Part shown: one piece after another, positions 26,883 through 33,726 of the stretch
Layout: every line of letters starts with the position of its first letter
How positions within the stretch are numbered: position 1 is the first letter of the stretch
DNA from: Gemmataceae bacterium
GTDB taxonomy: Bacteria > Planctomycetota > Planctomycetia > Gemmatales > Gemmataceae
NCBI GenBank assembly: GCA_003136315.1
Contig: PLDW01000050.1
Coordinates: forward strand, 1-44,203
Reading direction: 5' to 3'
Length of the DNA: 44,203 nt
Notes under the pieces: generated by a model
Told to the model about the DNA's origin: nothing
Seen by the model: only the letters and a program-made list of their open reading frames with translations
Databases searched by the model: none
Program-made: the position numbers and the translations under genes

Positions 26883-28403
26883 ATGAACCTATTCAAAAAG
26901 ACCTGGAGCATCTGGACAATCGACGGGAAACGGGTGCCGAAGGGAACGCCCGGGGCGACCCTCACCCGTAACACTTCCAAAAAGTGGCACGTCAGCATCG
27001 ATAAGAAGCACATCCCGTTACACGGAGACAAGAAGGTCGCCCGGGAGATGGCCGCACAACTTCTGGGGAAGAAAGCGGCCGGCACTTTGGGAGTAGTGGT
27101 GTCTGACAAGGATGACGACCGCCGCAAACCGCTCGCCCCGCTAACCGAGGAATGGGGGAGCGCAGTCGGGTTGAAAGGCACCTCGGCGGATCAAGTAGCG
27201 TTGTTACTGACCCGGGTCCGAAAGGTGATTGATGAGTGCGGGTTCGTGAAGGCTCGGGACATGAACGGCGAGACGGCATACAAGTTCGTCGGCGGGTTGG
27301 ACAAGAGCGCCCAGACTCGGAACTTCTACCTCTCCGCCTTGAAGCAGTTCGCCCGGTGGTTGGTCAAGAAGAAGGTGCTCTCAGAGAACCCCTTCGAGGA
27401 TCTGGAGCCCTGGGACGTGAAGAAGGATCGGCGTCACGACCGCCGCGAATTGGCGGTTGAGGAACTGGTGGCGGTGATCTCGACCACAGAGGAGGGGAAC
27501 GTCACCCGCGCAAAAATGTCCGGGATCGACCGGGCAATGCTGTATCGAACGGCCGTTTTCACGGGTTTGCGGTCTGCCGAACTGGGGAGCCTGACGCCCG
27601 AGAATTTCGACCTGGAGAACGCCGAGGTCATGCTCACGGGCAAGTTCACGAAGAACGGCGATCCTGCCCGACAACCGCTTCCACCGACGCTGGTCCCACT
27701 GCTGCGGGACTGGCTCAAGGCCCGCCCTGTAGATCAGCCCTGTTGGCCCGGCCCGTGGGCGAAGAACAAGGGAGCGGGGAAGATGCTGAAGAAAGACCTG
27801 GAGGCGGCGGGGGTGGCATACGTAAAGAATGGACTATTTGCCGATTTTCATAGCTTACGGCACTCCTACATTTCGACGCTGATCCGGAGTGGTACGAACT
27901 TGAAGGTGGCCCAGGTGCTGGCCCGCCACAGCACCATCACATTGACGGCCGACCGCTACGGACATCTTCAGGCCGGGGAGGCGAGAGCCGCGGTCGCGGG
28001 GATGAGTTTGCCGAGCGGATGCATGCCGGATGCATGCGAAGAAGCGGAACCCGACGGAGTGCCTGAAATCCAGGGGTTTGATGAGGCGACCACCGGTCTT
28101 GAAAACCGGAGACGGGCTTGCCCCGTTCGTGGGTTCGAATCCCACTCCCTCCGCTTTTTTCCTTGGTTTTCGTGCGATTCGTTGAGATTTCAAGGGGTTG
28201 CGAATCCGCGACCCCTTCTTCGTTTTCTCGTTCGAGTATGCCAATCGACGCCACCGGAGGACAGGGAGAGACAGCCGCGCGGGCAAACGGCGGGCAAACA
28301 AGATTGCCATCCGTACCCGTCGCTCGGGCCATTTCGGACCCGTCGGCTAACCGCCCCGGAAGGAACCGGGGGAGCTTCTCCGCAGCGTCCGCCAGGTCGT
28401 TGA
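26883..28403 (+). CDS. Tyrosine recombinase (phage-type integrase), left element
   Basis: A tyrosine integrase with the full catalytic set: R230 (TGLRSAE), H323-x-x-R326 (HSLRHSY), H349 (ARHS) and Y359 (ADRYGHL). An N-terminal arm-binding region and a core-binding SAM-like domain (…LKQFARWLVKKKVL…) precede it. It is homologous to the opposing integrase (shared DRRHDRREL). ATG 26883 has GAGGA 9-13 bp upstream. The frame runs 147 residues beyond Y359, reading straight through the tRNA-Ser att core (residues ~404-424) and antisense into the tail of the other integrase, so the last ~100 residues are probably not native. Confidence 0.93.
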   Translation: MNLFKKTWSIWTIDGKRVPKGTPGATLTRNTSKKWHVSIDKKHIPLHGDKKVAREMAAQLLGKKAAGTLGVVVSDKDDDRRKPLAPLTEEWGSAVGLKGTSADQVALLLTRVRKVIDECGFVKARDMNGETAYKFVGGLDKSAQTRNFYLSALKQFARWLVKKKVLSENPFEDLEPWDVKKDRRHDRRELAVEELVAVISTTEEGNVTRAKMSGIDRAMLYRTAVFTGLRSAELGSLTPENFDLENAEVMLTGKFTKNGDPARQPLPPTLVPLLRDWLKARPVDQPCWPGPWAKNKGAGKMLKKDLEAAGVAYVKNGLFADFHSLRHSYISTLIRSGTNLKVAQVLARHSTITLTADRYGHLQAGEARAAVAGMSLPSGCMPDACEEAEPDGVPEIQGFDEATTGLENRRRACPVRGFESHSLRFFPWFSCDSLRFQGVANPRPLLRFLVRVCQSTPPEDRERQPRGQTAGKQDCHPYPSLGPFRTRRLTAPEGTGGASPQRPPGR

Positions 28404-29532
28404 GTCGGGGGTGGGAGTAGCGGGCTGTCAGGACCGGGGTCGAGTGGCGGGCCATCGCCTGAGCCGTTCGCAGACTCACCCCGCCCCGATCGAGCAGGGT
28501 GATGTAGGTATGCCGGAGGGCGTGGAAATCCGCGTATAGCGGCCCGTCAGGCCCCTCGACCGGGTAGGGGATACTGGCGGCCTCCAGATCGATACGAAGT
28601 ATCGGCGCGGCCTTTTTCGACGATGCCCACGTCCCCGGCCAGACCGGCTCGCCTGCTGGCTTCCCGGCAAGGTATGGCCTGAGTTCGGCCGCCAGGTCCA
28701 ACGGGATCGGCTGGGCTGCCGAGGTCCGGTTTTTGGCATCCTCCGCCGACAGCGCGACCACTGGCGTAGTTCCGTCCAGGTTGAAACTCTCTGGGGTGAG
28801 GGATGCCAGTTCGCTTGCCCGGAATCCGGTCCCGCACGCCGTTGCGTATAGCATGTACCGATCCCGTCCGGTCAGTTTCTTGAATTGTTGATCGCTCCCG
28901 CGTGCGGCGGTCAGCACCCGGGTCAGTTCGTCGGCCGTCAACTCCCGCCGATCATGCCGCCGGTCGAGTTTCACATTGCCCCGTTCCAGGTGGCGGAACG
29001 GGTTGTCCGCCGTCCGCCGATCTTTCACCAGCCAGGTAACAAACGCCTTGGCGTTGGCGAGGTAGTGGTTGCTCGTCTGGATCGAAATCCCGCCCTCGGC
29101 CCGTGGCTTTTGCCGTTTCTGGGCGAGCCACTCCGACAATCGAGACGCTGACAGGTCCGGGAAGAACAGGAACCCGCAGCCGGTCAGGACCGCATCACAC
29201 CGGGACTTGACCAGATTCGCGTGATCCTCGGAACACCCTTCCGCCAGCAGACCGCGGTGGTAGTCCTCCAGGTGTTCGGCGAGCGGCTTCCGCTTGTGGT
29301 CCCGGTACTGGTCACCGAGCCCGACCGAATCCAGCGCGGCCTCGGACAGATGCCGAGCCAGCATCTGTCTAGACTTCGCCTTGTCGGTGCAGAGCGGGAT
29401 CGGCCGCCCGTTTACCCGGCCGTACCACTTGGCGGAGAGCACGACCCGCTGAGTTGCCCCGGGTGTTCCGGGCTTCACACGTTTTCCGTCAAGAATCCAC
29501 TGCGTCGTTTGCTTCTTCGTTACCTCTGGCAT
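27937..29532 (-). CDS. Tyrosine recombinase (phage-type integrase), right element
   Basis: A 531-aa ORF with intact integrase residues: R238 (TGFRASEL), H337-x-x-R340 (HALRHTY), H363 (ARHS) and Y372 (TARYSHP). It belongs to the same subfamily as the plus-strand integrase. The C-terminal tail of 159 residues past the tyrosine crosses the tRNA-Ser att core (residues ~460-480, the GIRTHERG-type read-through) and overlaps the opposing integrase ORF for 467 bp. The native end is probably near residue 460. The HTH gene lies 42 bp upstream on the same strand. Confidence 0.92.
   Translation of the reverse strand: MPEVTKKQTTQWILDGKRVKPGTPGATQRVVLSAKWYGRVNGRPIPLCTDKAKSRQMLARHLSEAALDSVGLGDQYRDHKRKPLAEHLEDYHRGLLAEGCSEDHANLVKSRCDAVLTGCGFLFFPDLSASRLSEWLAQKRQKPRAEGGISIQTSNHYLANAKAFVTWLVKDRRTADNPFRHLERGNVKLDRRHDRRELTADELTRVLTAARGSDQQFKKLTGRDRYMLYATACGTGFRASELASLTPESFNLDGTTPVVALSAEDAKNRTSAAQPIPLDLAAELRPYLAGKPAGEPVWPGTWASSKKAAPILRIDLEAASIPYPVEGPDGPLYADFHALRHTYITLLDRGGVSLRTAQAMARHSTPVLTARYSHPRLNDLADAAEKLPRFLPGRLADGSEMARATGTDGNLVCPPFARAAVSPCPPVASIGILERENEEGVADSQPLEISTNRTKTKEKSGGSGIRTHERGKPVSGFQDRWSPHQTPGFQALRRVPLLRMHPACIRSANSSPRPRLSPPRPEDVRSGRPSM
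28093..28154 (+). other. tRNA-Ser(UGA) 3' fragment: attachment-site core
   Basis: The sequence reads as the anticodon arm (stem CCGGT/ACCGG, 7-nt loop with TGA anticodon), long variable arm, T arm (GTGGG-TTCGAAT-CCCAC) and 3' acceptor strand TCCCTCC-G of a serine tRNA. A T6 run follows. The 5' acceptor strand needed to pair (GGAGGGA) is absent: the bases in its place (28053-28059) match only 3 of 7, and the D arm is malformed. It is therefore a tRNA 3' end left by site-specific integration, not a functional tRNA. Integrase genes flank it on both sides, facing it. Confidence 0.8.
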
Positions 29533-29574
29533 GGCGTACCCTCTGGTTGGTTCTCGTGAATGATCCGCCCCGGA

Positions 29575-29814
29575 TCAGCGCTTCCCAGTCTTCCTTCTCG
29601 TTGACGCTGGACCAGCCGGTGAGATCGGCCGTAACTCCAGTCCCAGCGCTGCACACAGTTTGGTGGCCGACGACAGCCGAAGATCCCGCTCCCCGGCCAC
29701 GAACCGATACAGGAGTTCCGGTTTGAGTCCGGCCGCCTTGGCGACCGCGTACAGGGTCCGCCCCTCGCTCTCTGCCTTCGTCAGTGCGTTCTGGATTACC
29801 GTCTTGATGTCCAC
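29575..29814 (-). CDS. XRE/Cro-like HTH regulator
   Basis: A 79-aa helix-turn-helix protein: TLYAVAKAAGLKPELLYRFVAGERDLRLSSATKLCAALGLEL is the HTH_3 pattern (helix 2-turn-helix 3, then 'L..lc..L'). The C-terminus is basic. It lies between the primase gene and the integrase on the same strand, and is probably the repressor of the right element. A perfect palindrome begins 27 bp upstream of its start, suggesting autoregulation and control of the integrase. Confidence 0.85.
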   Translation of the reverse strand: MDIKTVIQNALTKAESEGRTLYAVAKAAGLKPELLYRFVAGERDLRLSSATKLCAALGLELRPISPAGPASTRRKTGKR

Positions 29815-29840
29815 TTCCGCCCCTCATGGTCATGCTTCGA

Positions 29841-29862
29841 TTATACCCTGTTATGGGTATAA
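29841..29862. promoter_or_regulatory. Operator-like palindrome before the HTH regulator
   Basis: TTATACCC and GGGTATAA are perfect 8-bp inverted arms separated by TGTTAT. The site lies 27-48 bp upstream of the HTH gene and contains a TATACC/TATAAA-like promoter core, so a bound dimer would block transcription. A second smaller dyad, AGAATA-GGCA-TATTCT (29873-29888), is 10 bp further upstream. Confidence 0.7.
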
Positions 29863-30004
29863 AGTCCATGTCAGAATAGGCATATTCTAGCACTGCTCAT
29901 TTACGATCGAACGGGCTGACAACTGCTCGCCGTTCGAGGTGACAGCGGGGATGGTTGAACGGCCGGGGGGGGGAGTGCGACCTCGTTCAACGTGGACCTC
30001 CCGC

Positions 30005-30087
30005 CTGGCTGAAACATGTCCCCCATCGCCCCCATGTCCCCCTTCGGGGCGTGTCCGGGGGGGCGATGGGGGACATGTTTCAGCCAG
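30005..30087. repeat. 29-bp perfect inverted repeat at the second primase stop
   Basis: The bases 30005-30033 are the exact reverse complement of 30059-30087. The 25-nt loop contains an inner CCCC-TTC-GGGG hairpin (cUUCGg type). The stop codon of the primase-helicase gene (30080-30082) lies inside the right arm. This would fold as a very stable RNA hairpin on either strand or extrude as a DNA cruciform. Confidence 0.9.
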
Positions 30088-32749
30088 CAGCCGGTTTCCG
30101 GTCCACCTTCACCACAACCCACCGGTTCGCCCCGTGATCCGGGTTCGCTTTGTCGAGCATCCGGCCGTCGAAATTCCGGCGTTGGAAATGTCGGAACCGA
30201 TACCCCAACGCTCGTCCATCGAGCTTTCCACAGAGTTCCTCTACTGCGGAACGGAGGTCGTTGTGCCAGGCGGGGAGGGGGTCGGCAGGCTTGCGGATGG
30301 TGTCGACGATCTCGGCTGTCGTTACGCCCTTACCGCAGGGGTCCATCTGCTCCAGGGCTATCAGCAGCACGGTCATCGCCGCTGCGTCCCGGTCGGCCGC
30401 GATCTGGAGTGCCTGCCGCGTTTCCCCGGGGTCGGGCAGCCCAGCGAACACGATCACTTCCCGGACCACTCCGGACCACTTCTCATACGAACCCCACGGT
30501 GGGAGCCCGTGCGTGGGTTTCCCAGCCGCAAACCACCCCCGAAGGATCGTCAGCCCGGCAGAGAGCAGTTTGCCCCGTATCGACTCGACGTGTTGCCGGA
30601 GGTCAGGGTATTTGAAGTCGACTCGAAGTTCTGGTCGTGCGTCCGGCGATTCAATACGGGTGTGGCATACCCGGCGGGCGGTGTCAGCATGGAACTGGAC
30701 GTTGTTTCCCGTCCCATACCAACAGACCTGGAGCGGTCCGCTAAACCCCCGGTTCCCGCCCAGTAGCCGATCCTTCCACCAGTCGGCGGTCAGGGCCGCG
30801 TCGAGCACGTCGTTCCCGACCAACCCTGACAGGTTGTCGAGTAGTACGAGCCGCTCCCCTTTGATCGCCAGGGTCGTGATCCGCTTCCGCAACTCCTCCC
30901 GATCGGGCGTATACGACATGACCGGGAACCGACGCCCGGTGACAATCAGGGCGATCACATCGGCGAGCAATCCGGCTCCGGCTCCGCGGACGTTCTTGTC
31001 GATCAGATTGAACGGGGCCGGGCCAGTGAACGCGAACCAGGCGAGAGGGGTCAGCAGGGCCGCAAACCATGCCGCCTGGTGTTCCGGCCGCTCGAACGGG
31101 AAATCAGAGACCACGTCTTGCAGCTCGGCCACGGCCTGGGCGACATCCTCCTGGGTGGGTGTTTCCGGCACGGTAACCGTCAAGTTTGAAGGGAGGCAGA
31201 TGAGCAACCTGGAACGCCGATCGTACCCGTTCATCGACAGGATTGACCCGTCCCCAAGCAGAACCGGGTGGGTGACCACGGCTTCCAACCGGCGAACAGT
31301 TGGCCACTCGCCGCGGGCGTGGACGGCCGCGATACACCACGGCGGCGGGTGTGCCGGCGTTCGTTCCTGGTCTTCCACCTTCACCCATCGAGCACAGCGG
31401 GTCAGCCGCTCACGCAAAAGCGGCGGTGAGACTTCGCGAATGACCGGCGAGCCAGCAGGACGACGAATCACTGGCACGGGTTCGGGGTCGACATGCTCCT
31501 CGACGACATGAACCAACATCCCGCCCCGCTTGTAGAGGTCGGGTTCGGACCCCAGGGCAGCGGCCGCCTCCCGGTTCACCCGGTGTTCGTCAGTGCCGAT
31601 GATAATCGTCGGAGCACTTCCGCTCCCGGTATCCCCGTTCGGCTCGCCGGCGGGTGGCATGTCGGCTCCGTACCCGCGGGTACGCAGTTTTGCTGCTGCT
31701 GCCTTGTAGTCGCCCATGTGTTCCAGGGTCGCCAGAAGGGCGAACGCTGTGTACGCCGTTCCCTGCTCCAGTGGTGGGGCGTGGTTCGTCCAGGAGTAGA
31801 ACTTCGGAACCCCGCCCGCCCCGGTGCAGAATCCGAGGGTTCCCGAACACCCGCACGCCTTCCCGGGCCGGGTCCACTCACTCACTCCGTCGCCTCGGTC
31901 CCGGGAGAATGACCACCCGTGCCGCTCCAGCACATCCTTGATAGCGGCCGTGCCGCCCCGGTGGTTAAAGTCATCCCCCGGCCGACCGTCGGCCCGACCC
32001 TGCTTTGCCCCTGCCGAGGGTGTCGCGTCCGTTGCCCCTGCTGCCATCGCCTCGAACGGGATCAAGTCGGGGCTGTCGCCGGTCAGGCTGAGAACGTGAG
32101 CGACTGCCGCTTCACCGTCCAGCCAGTTCGAGCCGTTCCAAACCCGAGGCCAGAAGTCCCGGGTATGATGTCGGCCCACTAGCCGCAGCCAGTTGCCGTA
32201 CTTGCCCGGCTTCACCACCCGCTGCTTGGGGAACGTCTCCGGCAGCTTGCTGAATCCGAACTTGGCGAACTCTCCGGCGAGCCACCGGGCGAACCCGAAC
32301 AGAACCGGCCCGGGGATCATCTCCTCCAGGTCGACCCCAAAGAACACGACGTTGTGGAACCCACCCTTGCCGTTGCTTTCGTAGGTCAGCGGGTGGAACC
32401 CGAACCCTGACGCCTGGGTGTGGATAGCGATAGCGAACTGCTCGTTTGCCACGGGGTCGGCATCCATTCCTGGGTGAGCGTCGACTTCCACCGCCCCCCA
32501 CAGGCCTCCGCCACCTGGGGCAAGGGTATGTGCCCCGATGATGTCACCTGTCGCGGTTGCCCGGAAATGCCGTTCGAGCAGGTCGAGCGTGACGCAGTCC
32601 GTCCTCGGCCCCTTCGTCAGCATCGTGCGTGGTTCCGTCCCCTGCGGACCGGAGAAGTACCCGCCATATCGGTCGCGTCGGACGAAGTACCGGCGTGCCC
32701 ACTCGGCAAGCTCAACTGCCCGAGCGTGCCACGGATGTGTAGGGGTCAT
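30080..32749 (-). CDS. Primase-helicase-like replication protein
   Basis: An 889-aa protein with an archaeo-eukaryotic-type primase region at the N-terminus: GGLWGAVEVDAHPG (acidic metal-binding residues) followed ~45 residues later by YESNGKGGFHNVVFFG, then GRHHTRDFWPRVWNG. A second region (…ATLEHMGDYKAAAAKLRTRGYG…) resembles zinc/primase linker sequence. The C-terminal third (…LVLLDNLSGLVGND…) looks like a degenerate SF3-type ATPase. This suits autonomous replication of the right element. ATG 32749 is preceded by GGAAGGGGG and overlaps the stop of a 42-aa ORF (ATGA). Its stop lies in a 29-bp perfect hairpin. The exact primase family is an inference. Confidence 0.8.
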   Translation of the reverse strand: MTPTHPWHARAVELAEWARRYFVRRDRYGGYFSGPQGTEPRTMLTKGPRTDCVTLDLLERHFRATATGDIIGAHTLAPGGGGLWGAVEVDAHPGMDADPVANEQFAIAIHTQASGFGFHPLTYESNGKGGFHNVVFFGVDLEEMIPGPVLFGFARWLAGEFAKFGFSKLPETFPKQRVVKPGKYGNWLRLVGRHHTRDFWPRVWNGSNWLDGEAAVAHVLSLTGDSPDLIPFEAMAAGATDATPSAGAKQGRADGRPGDDFNHRGGTAAIKDVLERHGWSFSRDRGDGVSEWTRPGKACGCSGTLGFCTGAGGVPKFYSWTNHAPPLEQGTAYTAFALLATLEHMGDYKAAAAKLRTRGYGADMPPAGEPNGDTGSGSAPTIIIGTDEHRVNREAAAALGSEPDLYKRGGMLVHVVEEHVDPEPVPVIRRPAGSPVIREVSPPLLRERLTRCARWVKVEDQERTPAHPPPWCIAAVHARGEWPTVRRLEAVVTHPVLLGDGSILSMNGYDRRSRLLICLPSNLTVTVPETPTQEDVAQAVAELQDVVSDFPFERPEHQAAWFAALLTPLAWFAFTGPAPFNLIDKNVRGAGAGLLADVIALIVTGRRFPVMSYTPDREELRKRITTLAIKGERLVLLDNLSGLVGNDVLDAALTADWWKDRLLGGNRGFSGPLQVCWYGTGNNVQFHADTARRVCHTRIESPDARPELRVDFKYPDLRQHVESIRGKLLSAGLTILRGWFAAGKPTHGLPPWGSYEKWSGVVREVIVFAGLPDPGETRQALQIAADRDAAAMTVLLIALEQMDPCGKGVTTAEIVDTIRKPADPLPAWHNDLRSAVEELCGKLDGRALGYRFRHFQRRNFDGRMLDKANPDHGANRWVVVKVDRKPAAG

Positions 32750-32874
32750 ACTGCACCCCCTTCCTCGTGATCCCGGACCTGTCGGCCGATTGGATCGCGG
32801 AGAATTTCGAGAAACTGATGCGAGGCCCGGATATCGGCCTCCCAGTTCCGCCGATGAGTTGATACGATATACAT
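32746..32874 (-). CDS. Small 42-aa ORF coupled to the primase
   Basis: This short ORF (starting MYIVSTHRRNWEADIRASHQ) has a strong AGGAG site 6 bp before its ATG (32874). Its TGA overlaps the primase ATG as ATGA, a typical leader-type coupling. The CATAGG-TAACT-CCTATG dyad (32872-32888) covers its ribosome site and start codon. No family is known. It may be a regulator of, or a coupling leader for, primase translation. Confidence 0.6.
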   Translation of the reverse strand: MYIVSTHRRNWEADIRASHQFLEILRDPIGRQVRDHEEGGAV

Positions 32875-32888
32875 AGGTAACTCCTATG
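32872..32888. promoter_or_regulatory. Dyad over the ribosome site of the 42-aa ORF
   Basis: CATAGG and CCTATG are perfect 6-bp arms around TAACT. The right arm contains the Shine-Dalgarno and the left arm the start codon of the 42-aa ORF on the minus strand. In mRNA the pairing would hide both; in DNA it could be an operator. Either reading is inference. Confidence 0.4.
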
Positions 32889-32959
32889 GTAACGGGCGGC
32901 GGTAGCTGGGGAGCGCTCCGCCCGTTGCCGTGGGGTGAAAACTCAGGATCGGGATTCCG

Positions 32960-33390
32960 TCACTTCGCTCGTTGCCGTTTCACCGCGTCGAACGCGGATC
33001 GATCGCAACCGACCGACACGAACAACTCCACGTCTGCCAGTCGCCAGACGACTTTGCTGCCACTGCCGACCGTCATCGCATCAGGGAGTTCGCCTGCCGA
33101 CCGCATCCGGGCAATGTGCCGTTTGGAGCAAGCCAGCAGAGCGGCCAGTCCGGCAGAGTCCACGACCAGCGGCCGAACGGCGGCCGAACGGCGGCCGAAC
33201 GAACCGCCGCTTCAAACCGAGCCACGATCGCATTCAGGTCGGTCAGGGGTGGAGCAGTTCCCCCGACCGTGGCGTCCTGCGGCTCCACGACGAGAGGGGC
33301 AATAGACCCGGAAGCTGGGTCGGTCGGGGGTGGAGCGCAACGGGGGCGGCCGTTCGGGGCCGAGGTGGGAAGTGGGAGAATATCAGCCAC
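32960..33390 (-). pseudogene. Excisionase-like HTH gene, frameshifted by an 11-bp repeat
   Basis: The N-terminal part (GTG 33390, VADILPLPTSAP…) and the C-terminal part (…DSAGLAALLACSKRHIARMRSAGELPDAM…WRLADVELFV, a MerR/AlpA-like HTH) are in different frames. They meet at three tandem copies of an 11-bp unit (33170-33202). With two copies the frame joins cleanly as …VRSAAVRP-LVVDSAGL…, giving 139 aa. A minus-strand ORF from 33163 could alone encode the 67-aa HTH part. The GTG overlaps the stop of the 64-aa ORF upstream. It is the right element's counterpart of the excisionase-like gene at 23,655. Confidence 0.8.
33170..33202. repeat. 11-bp tandem repeat, three copies
   Basis: The unit CGGCCGAACGG occurs at 33170-33180 and 33181-33191, and with one change (last base A) at 33192-33202. 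Because 11 is not a multiple of three, gain or loss of a copy switches the reading frame of the excisionase-like gene that contains it. Confidence 0.92.
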
Positions 33391-33577
33391 CGGACACCCC
33401 CTTTCCACCGTTGGGGGAGTCGAGGGGGTCGGCGAATACGACGCGGATACCGACCTCGGCCAGCCAGTCGCGGGCGAGGGATTCGAGCATCCGGTCGCCG
33501 GCCTTACGGGCCGCGAGCAACATCACGAACAGGAACGGGGGGTCGTTCGGTCGGGGGTCGCTAGGGGTGTGGGGCAT
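33383..33577 (-). CDS. Unknown 64-aa ORF
   Basis: A short ORF starting MPHTPSDPRPNDPPFLFVMLLAARKA, with a plausible amphipathic helix (MLESLARDWLAEVGIRVV). It overlaps the downstream excisionase-like GTG by 8 bp and has AAGGAGG about 5-11 bp upstream of its start. It belongs to the right element's minus-strand operon. Function unknown. Confidence 0.6.
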   Translation of the reverse strand: MPHTPSDPRPNDPPFLFVMLLAARKAGDRMLESLARDWLAEVGIRVVFADPLDSPNGGKGVSGG

Positions 33578-33606
33578 GTCGCCACCTCCTTCACCCCTTC
33601 ATTGGT

Positions 33607-33726
33607 CGGTCGGAATTTGGAGCCGACCGAGAACGCCGACGGGCCGGTTTTCCCCTGGAAAACCAGCCCGTTCGCGATTTTCAGATTTTTCTGATCGGTC
33701 GGAATCCGCTGCCGACCGGTCGGAAT
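33607..33726. repeat. CGGTCGGAAT direct repeats and hairpins
   Basis: CGGTCGGAAT occurs at 33607-33616, 33696-33705 and 33717-33726, the first two each followed by an inverted CCGACCG, making small hairpins. Between them is a 14-bp stem with one mismatch and a 5-nt loop (33639-33671) and a TCAGA-TTTT-TCTGA hairpin (33681-33694). This lies directly after the stop of the 423-aa gene. It could be iteron-like binding sites or a complex terminator. Confidence 0.65.

Noticed and set aside
28030-28160. Complete tRNA-Ser gene
   Set aside because: Anticodon, variable and T arms fold well, but the 5' acceptor strand matches only 3 of 7 bases and the D arm is malformed, so only the 3' part is called as an att core.
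27855-28310. 151-aa minus-strand ORF containing GFEPT
   Set aside because: This is the well-known spurious translation across tRNA-Ser sequence; it overlaps both integrases and the att core.
30150-31511. 453-aa plus-strand ORF opposite the second primase
   Set aside because: Serine/arginine-rich antisense frame of a gene with clear primase motifs.
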